A program made the translations under genes and the position numbers. A stretch of 29,194 nucleotides of DNA from Alphaproteobacteria bacterium (GTDB lineage: Bacteria; Pseudomonadota; Alphaproteobacteria; UBA8366), in NCBI GenBank assembly GCA_029861675.1, contig JAOTYV010000018.1:1-29194 (forward strand), read 5' to 3'. The notes beneath the pieces are model-generated. The model had not been told where the DNA came from and did no database searches. It saw nothing but the letters and a program-made list of their open reading frames with translations. Of the stretch, positions 25,825-29,194 are shown piece after piece. The first letter of the stretch is position 1. Each line of letters begins with the position of its first letter.

Positions 25825-26220
25825 ATGAATGTCGTTGCAACACACGTGGTGTATCTGGTCGTCAGTTTCATCCTGACCGTCTGGGTGGCGCGGTCCTTGA
25901 GCAAGAATGGCCGCGTCTTCCTGGTCGACAGTTTCGGCGCGAACGAGGAACTAGCCGATTCGGTGAATCATCTTCTGGTGGTCGGGTTCTATCTGATCAA
26001 TGCCGGCTACGTGACGCTCGCCCTTCGATACGGCGAGAAGCCGCACACGCTTGTGGACTCGATCGAGTTTCTCAGCACCAAGATCGGCCTGGTGCTGGTG
26101 GTCCTGGGTGCCATGCATTTCTTCAACATGTACGTCATTGCGCGTCTTCGCCGCCGTTTCCCTGGAGACGGTGAATCGGCGCCTGCTCCTTGGGGACCGC
26201 GAAACGGCGCCTGCAATTGA
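25825..26220 (+). CDS. Small membrane protein, three predicted helices
   Basis: A 131-residue integral membrane protein with hydrophobic segments at about 3-22 (VVATHVVYLVVSFILTVWVA), 47-66 (VNHLLVVGFYLINAGYVTLA) and 87-105 (IGLVLVVLGAMHFFNMYVI), then a basic, proline-rich tail. I do not recognise a named family. CAGGAG lies about eight bases before the ATG. A palindrome matching the regulator's own operator candidate lies about 90 bases upstream, so the GbsR-type protein probably controls this gene. A stem-loop follows the stop. Confidence 0.82.
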   Translation: MNVVATHVVYLVVSFILTVWVARSLSKNGRVFLVDSFGANEELADSVNHLLVVGFYLINAGYVTLALRYGEKPHTLVDSIEFLSTKIGLVLVVLGAMHFFNMYVIARLRRRFPGDGESAPAPWGPRNGACN

Positions 26221-26258
26221 ACCGACGCCGGCCGCCGAAGTGGCGGGCTGACGTCGGT
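26221..26258 (+). other. Stem-loop between the membrane-protein gene and the SDR cluster
   Basis: ACCGACG (26221-26227) pairs with CGTCGGT (26252-26258), and inside CCGCC (26232-26236) pairs with GGCGG (26242-26246). It begins right after the stop codon. No T-run follows, so it may be a weak terminator or a processing or stability element that sets different levels for the two parts of the cluster. Confidence 0.45.
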
Positions 26259-26296
26259 GCGGACAGAGCTGATCGAGTGTAAGTGGGAGAAGAAGA

Positions 26297-26917
26297 ATGC
26301 GCATACTTGTCACGGGAGCGACGGGGTTTGTGGGTGGTGCGCTGGCGCGGCGGTTGATGGCGGACGGTCATGATGTCATCGCCGCCGGCCGGGACGCGGT
26401 GGAATTGCACCGGCTGTATCCGGGTTGCGAAACCGCCGTAATGGACTACGGAAAGGTCACGCGGCCGGACGATTGGCTCGCCGAATTGCAGGATGTCGAG
26501 GCGGTGATTAACGCCGCCGGCGTCATCGGCGAATCCAATGCCGCGCGGTGCGAGACGGTGAATGGCCGCGGCGCCTGTCTGCTGTTCGATGCCTGCGTGC
26601 TGATGGGCGTGGAGCGGGTGCTGCAGATTTCCTGTAGCGATATGGCGGGGTCGCCCGCGGGCGCCCGCCACGGCAACATCCGCCGGGCCGACGACTATCT
26701 CGCCGGCCTCGATCCCGCCGGGGTCCAGCTCGATTGGACGGTGCTGCGGCCGGGTCGGCTCGGCGGATTGGGGTGGCTGAAATCGGGACCGGAGCCGGTC
26801 ATGGCCATCGGCGAATTCGCCGACCGGGTTGCATGGGTGGTCGCTGCGCCACGGCCGCTGCCGCGCTTGATTACATTCGACGAATGCGGCGCGCCGCTCT
26901 GTGCCGCCGAGGCCTGA
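26297..26917 (+). CDS. Short NAD(P)-binding SDR-like (NmrA/epimerase-type) protein
   Basis: The N-terminus is a Rossmann nucleotide-binding motif MRILVTGATGFVGGALARRL (G7-x2-G10-x2-G13), followed by the usual AGRD, VINAAGVIG and VERVLQISCSD segments. At 206 residues it is shorter than extended SDR proteins (about 300), and the catalytic Y-x3-K is not evident, so it may be a sensor or redox carrier rather than a standard dehydrogenase. GGGAGA lies before the ATG. DUF2269 starts three bases after its stop, so it opens a tightly packed operon. Confidence 0.88.
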   Translation: MRILVTGATGFVGGALARRLMADGHDVIAAGRDAVELHRLYPGCETAVMDYGKVTRPDDWLAELQDVEAVINAAGVIGESNAARCETVNGRGACLLFDACVLMGVERVLQISCSDMAGSPAGARHGNIRRADDYLAGLDPAGVQLDWTVLRPGRLGGLGWLKSGPEPVMAIGEFADRVAWVVAAPRPLPRLITFDECGAPLCAAEA

Positions 26918-26920
26918 CCG

Positions 26921-27388
26921 ATGGATCCCCTCTGGCTCAAGCTTGTGCACATCCTCGGGGCCGTCGTGCTGTTCGGGACCGGCTTGGGAACGGCGTTTCA
27001 GATGTGGCGCGCGCACCGTAAGGGAAATGTGACCGCGATTGCTCAGACCGCCCGATCGGTGGTCGTGGCGGATTGGATTTTCACCGCGCCCGCGGTCGTC
27101 GTCCAGCCGGTCACCGGGTTGCTGTTGGTGCGCGCCGCGGGACACGACCTGAGCGCCGGCTGGATTACGGTTGCCATCGGGTTGTTTTTCCTGGCGGGGC
27201 TTTGCTGGTTGCCGGTGGTTTGGCTGCAATACCGCATGGCGGCGTATGCGGCGCGGGCAGCGGCGGACGATCGGCCGCTGCCGCCGGCCTATCACCACAC
27301 CGCGCGGGTCTGGTTCTGGCTCGGCTGGCCGGCGTTTTTATCGGTCCTCGGCATCTTCTATCTGATGGTCTTCAAACCGGAGATTTGA
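26921..27388 (+). CDS. DUF2269-family integral membrane protein
   Basis: A 155-residue membrane protein with four hydrophobic segments (LVHILGAVVLFGTGLGTAF; WIFTAPAVVVQPVTGLLLV; ITVAIGLFFLAGLCWLPVVW; VWFWLGWPAFLSVLGIFYLM). The first helix with FGTGLGTAFQMWRAHRKGN matches my memory of DUF2269. The family has no established function. Conserved-looking histidines (H10 and the HH in PAYHHTARV) could bind heme or metal. It is three bases after the SDR gene and two bases before the saccharopine-dehydrogenase-like gene. Confidence 0.85.
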   Translation: MDPLWLKLVHILGAVVLFGTGLGTAFQMWRAHRKGNVTAIAQTARSVVVADWIFTAPAVVVQPVTGLLLVRAAGHDLSAGWITVAIGLFFLAGLCWLPVVWLQYRMAAYAARAAADDRPLPPAYHHTARVWFWLGWPAFLSVLGIFYLMVFKPEI

Positions 27389-27390
27389 CC

Positions 27391-28551
27391 ATGGCGGGTG
27401 GCGGCACATCGTTTCCGATCTTGGTCCTTGGCGGCTACGGGGAATTCGGCCGCCGCATCAGCCGGCTGCTGGCCCGCGATCCGGCGCTGCGCGTTATCGT
27501 CGCCGGCCGCTCGCGCGCCAAGGCGGAGATTTTTGCCGCCGATATCCGGCGCGAGGCACCTGCCGCACGGGTCGAGCCGTTGGCGTTCGATATCCGGCAG
27601 GCGCTTCCGGAAGCCTTGGCGGAAACCGGCGCGCGGTTGGTCATTCATTGCGTCGGCCCGTTCCAGCACCAAGGGTACGCGGTCGCGGAAACCTGTATCG
27701 CGGCGGGTGTCCATTACATCGACATTGCCGACGATCGGGCGTTCGTTTGCGGCTTCGATACGCTTGGCGCGATTGCCGAGGCGAAGGATGTCCTTGCGGT
27801 CAGCGGCGCCAGCAGCGTGCCGGGCCTTTCCTCGACCGTGGTGGAAATGCTGCGGGACGGGGTCGACCGGGTAGAGGCGGTGGAGATTGCGATAGCATCG
27901 GGCAATCAGGCGGCGTCGGGCGTCGCGGTGATCGCGGCGATCCTGGGATACCTCGGCCGGCCCATTCCGCGCTGGCGGGACGGCCGTTGGGCGGAGGTCC
28001 ATGGCTGGCAGGATCTGCGCCGCCGCACGATCGCCGGATTGGGAATCCGCTGGCTCGCGGCCTGCGATGTGCCCGACACCGCCTTGTTGCCCAGCCGCAT
28101 CCCCGAATTGCGAAGCGCGTCTTTTCACGCCGGCCATGAGCTGCCGGCGTTGCATTTCATGTTGTGGGGCCTGTCGTGGCTCCGGCGGCTTCGGTTGCTG
28201 CCGTCGCTCGACCGCTTCGCGCCGATGTTCCGGCGCGCGGCGTTGCTGGTCGCGCGCTTCGGTTCCGGCCGCGGCGGCATGAGCGTCGACCTGATCGGGC
28301 GGGACGCTCAGGGTGCGCCCGTGCGGCGCAACTGGACGATTGTCGCCGAGGGCGGGCAGGGTCCCTGGATTCCCTGTCTCCCGGCGGTCATTCTCGCCCG
28401 CAAGCTGGCGTCGGGAGCCTTGCGGCCGCGGGGCGCCACACCCTGCTGGAACCTGTTCGATCTCGATGAATTTGCCGATGCGTTGGCGGAATTCGATATC
28501 CGCATGACGGTCGACAGCACGCCCTTTCCGGCACATGGAATGGCGCCATGA
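27391..28551 (+). CDS. Saccharopine dehydrogenase-like NAD(P)-binding protein
   Basis: The 386-residue protein has the nucleotide-binding motif ILVLGGYGEFGRR (G14, G15, G17, G20), then AGRSRAKAE and the family segments VIHCVGPFQHQGYAVAETCI and HYIDIADDRAF, as in saccharopine-dehydrogenase-like proteins. The C-terminal half is less conserved and has a hydrophobic patch (ALHFMLWGLSWLRRLRLLPS). True lysine metabolism is unlikely given the neighbours. The ATG at 27391 is chosen; the frame is open much further upstream but that part overlaps DUF2269. The DUF4166 gene overlaps its stop by four bases (ATGA). In other bacteria the two domains occur side by side or fused. Confidence 0.88.
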   Translation: MAGGGTSFPILVLGGYGEFGRRISRLLARDPALRVIVAGRSRAKAEIFAADIRREAPAARVEPLAFDIRQALPEALAETGARLVIHCVGPFQHQGYAVAETCIAAGVHYIDIADDRAFVCGFDTLGAIAEAKDVLAVSGASSVPGLSSTVVEMLRDGVDRVEAVEIAIASGNQAASGVAVIAAILGYLGRPIPRWRDGRWAEVHGWQDLRRRTIAGLGIRWLAACDVPDTALLPSRIPELRSASFHAGHELPALHFMLWGLSWLRRLRLLPSLDRFAPMFRRAALLVARFGSGRGGMSVDLIGRDAQGAPVRRNWTIVAEGGQGPWIPCLPAVILARKLASGALRPRGATPCWNLFDLDEFADALAEFDIRMTVDSTPFPAHGMAP

Positions 28552-29123
28552 CCCGATCGACGACTTTATATAGGCGTGTGCTGGGCGAGGTCTTCGACTC
28601 CCTGCCGCCGGAAATCAAGGGGGTCCACGATCTGCCGGAAGGCGGCGTCGCGCGCGGCCGCTGTCATGTCCGGCGCGGACGATGCCTGTTCGCCCGTTGG
28701 ATCGCCACGATGCTCCGGTTTCCCTCTCCGGGGCGGAACCTGCCGGTGACGGTCCGCTTCGAACACCGCGATAGCCGCGAGGTTTGGCGGCGCGACTTTG
28801 CCGGACATGAAATGACCTCGATCCAGGAACCGGCGAAAGCCGGCGGCCGGCTGGTCGAGCGGTTCGGCCCGTGCGCGGTCGAGCTGGCGGTGCCGGCCGG
28901 GCCCGACGGGCTGCGGTTGGAGCCGCGCCGAATGTGGCTGTTCGGCGTGCCGCTGCCGCGTTTCTTGTTGCCGCAAATCCAGGCGAGCGAACGGGTGCTG
29001 CGCGGGCGCTTCCGCTTCGACGTTCGTATCGCGCTGCCGTTGCTTGGCCTGCTGGTGCATTACCGGGCCTATCTCCTGCCGGTCACGGCGGTTGGGGAAG
29101 ACGGGCCTGCCCGTGACGAATGA
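28548..29123 (+). CDS. DUF4166 domain protein
   Basis: A 191-residue protein matching my memory of DUF4166: N-terminal YRRVLGEVFDSLPPEIKGVH, then GGVARGRCHVRRGR, a middle VRFEHRDSREVWRRDFAGH, and a C-terminal LLGLLVHYRAYLLP. The family often accompanies saccharopine-dehydrogenase-like proteins; no reaction is established. Translation is probably coupled to the gene before it through the ATGA overlap, and its own end overlaps the start of the DCC gene by 11 bases. Confidence 0.83.
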   Translation: MTRSTTLYRRVLGEVFDSLPPEIKGVHDLPEGGVARGRCHVRRGRCLFARWIATMLRFPSPGRNLPVTVRFEHRDSREVWRRDFAGHEMTSIQEPAKAGGRLVERFGPCAVELAVPAGPDGLRLEPRRMWLFGVPLPRFLLPQIQASERVLRGRFRFDVRIALPLLGLLVHYRAYLLPVTAVGEDGPARDE

Positions 29124-29194
29124 ACCGCGGATCCTGATGCTGTTCGACGGCGTCTGCGTTTTTTGCAGCGGTGCGGCGCAATTTATTTTGTCCC
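29113..29194 (+). CDS. DCC-family (DUF393) thiol-disulfide protein, 5' part
   Basis: Only the first 27 codons are in the window; the gene runs off the right edge. From the GTG at 29113 it reads VTNEPRILMLFDGVCVFCS, the D-G-V-C-x2-C start that defines DCC-type proteins, with a C-x2-C redox pair. An internal ATG at 29137 is an alternative start. It overlaps the DUF4166 gene by 11 bases, so it belongs to the same operon. Confidence 0.8.
   Translation, partial: MTNEPRILMLFDGVCVFCSGAAQFILS

Noticed and set aside
27358..28536. Minus-strand frame of 392 residues opposite the saccharopine-dehydrogenase-like gene
   Set aside because: Same reason: antisense shadow, with no motif and no ribosome-binding support.

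Overview
The window is GC-rich and reads as the chromosome of an alphaproteobacterium, probably near the Rhodospirillales. The recA-alaS order at the left edge, the short-form psd-pssA pair, the DUF6356 protein and the CoA/ABC/TauD gene content all point that way. The taxon is an inference; there is no rRNA or tRNA in the window to confirm it.

Layout. 1-3708: 3' part of recA, its intrinsic terminator, then alaS. 3751-6317: a promoter, a MoxR-type AAA+ ATPase, a CoxE-like VWA protein and a small lipoprotein. 6337-8574 (minus): an unrecognised 456-residue protein with a four-cysteine cluster, and a LOG-family phosphoribohydrolase. 8811-13828 (plus): a TauD/TfdA dioxygenase, a cysteine-synthase-like PLP enzyme, a membrane-anchored LysM protein, and psd-pssA for phosphatidylethanolamine synthesis. 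13837-16018 (minus): a CaiB/BaiF CoA-transferase followed by an HMG-CoA-lyase-like protein that lacks the family's catalytic cysteine. A second TauD/TfdA gene is divergent from it (16195-17070). 17051-23776 (minus): a peptide/nickel-class ABC importer operon in the order ATPase, ATPase, binding protein, DppB-type permease, DppC-type permease and a second, very similar DppC-type permease. 24164-24625 (minus): an Lrp/AsnC regulator with its own terminator. 24741-29194 (plus): DUF6356, a GbsR/MarR-type regulator, a small three-helix membrane protein, then a tightly packed run of short SDR, DUF2269, saccharopine-dehydrogenase-like, DUF4166 and DCC-family thiol protein (cut by the window edge).

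How they may work together. The ABC operon, Lrp regulator, CoA-transferase/lyase pair and dioxygenases look like uptake and breakdown of small organic acids, amino-acid derivatives or peptides, but no substrate can be read from the sequence. The most interesting part is the right end. The GbsR-like gene carries an 18-bp palindrome (TTTCTGTCGTGACAGAAA) between its promoter and start, and a related copy (TTTCAGTTAATACAGAAA) lies before the next gene. This suggests an autoregulated unit next to the uncharacterised SDR-DUF2269-SacDH-DUF4166-DCC cluster. Other unexplained structures are a perfect 14-bp stem-loop between the duplicated permeases, a 13-nt direct repeat and a 10-bp inverted repeat before the first dioxygenase, and nested inverted repeats before the second.
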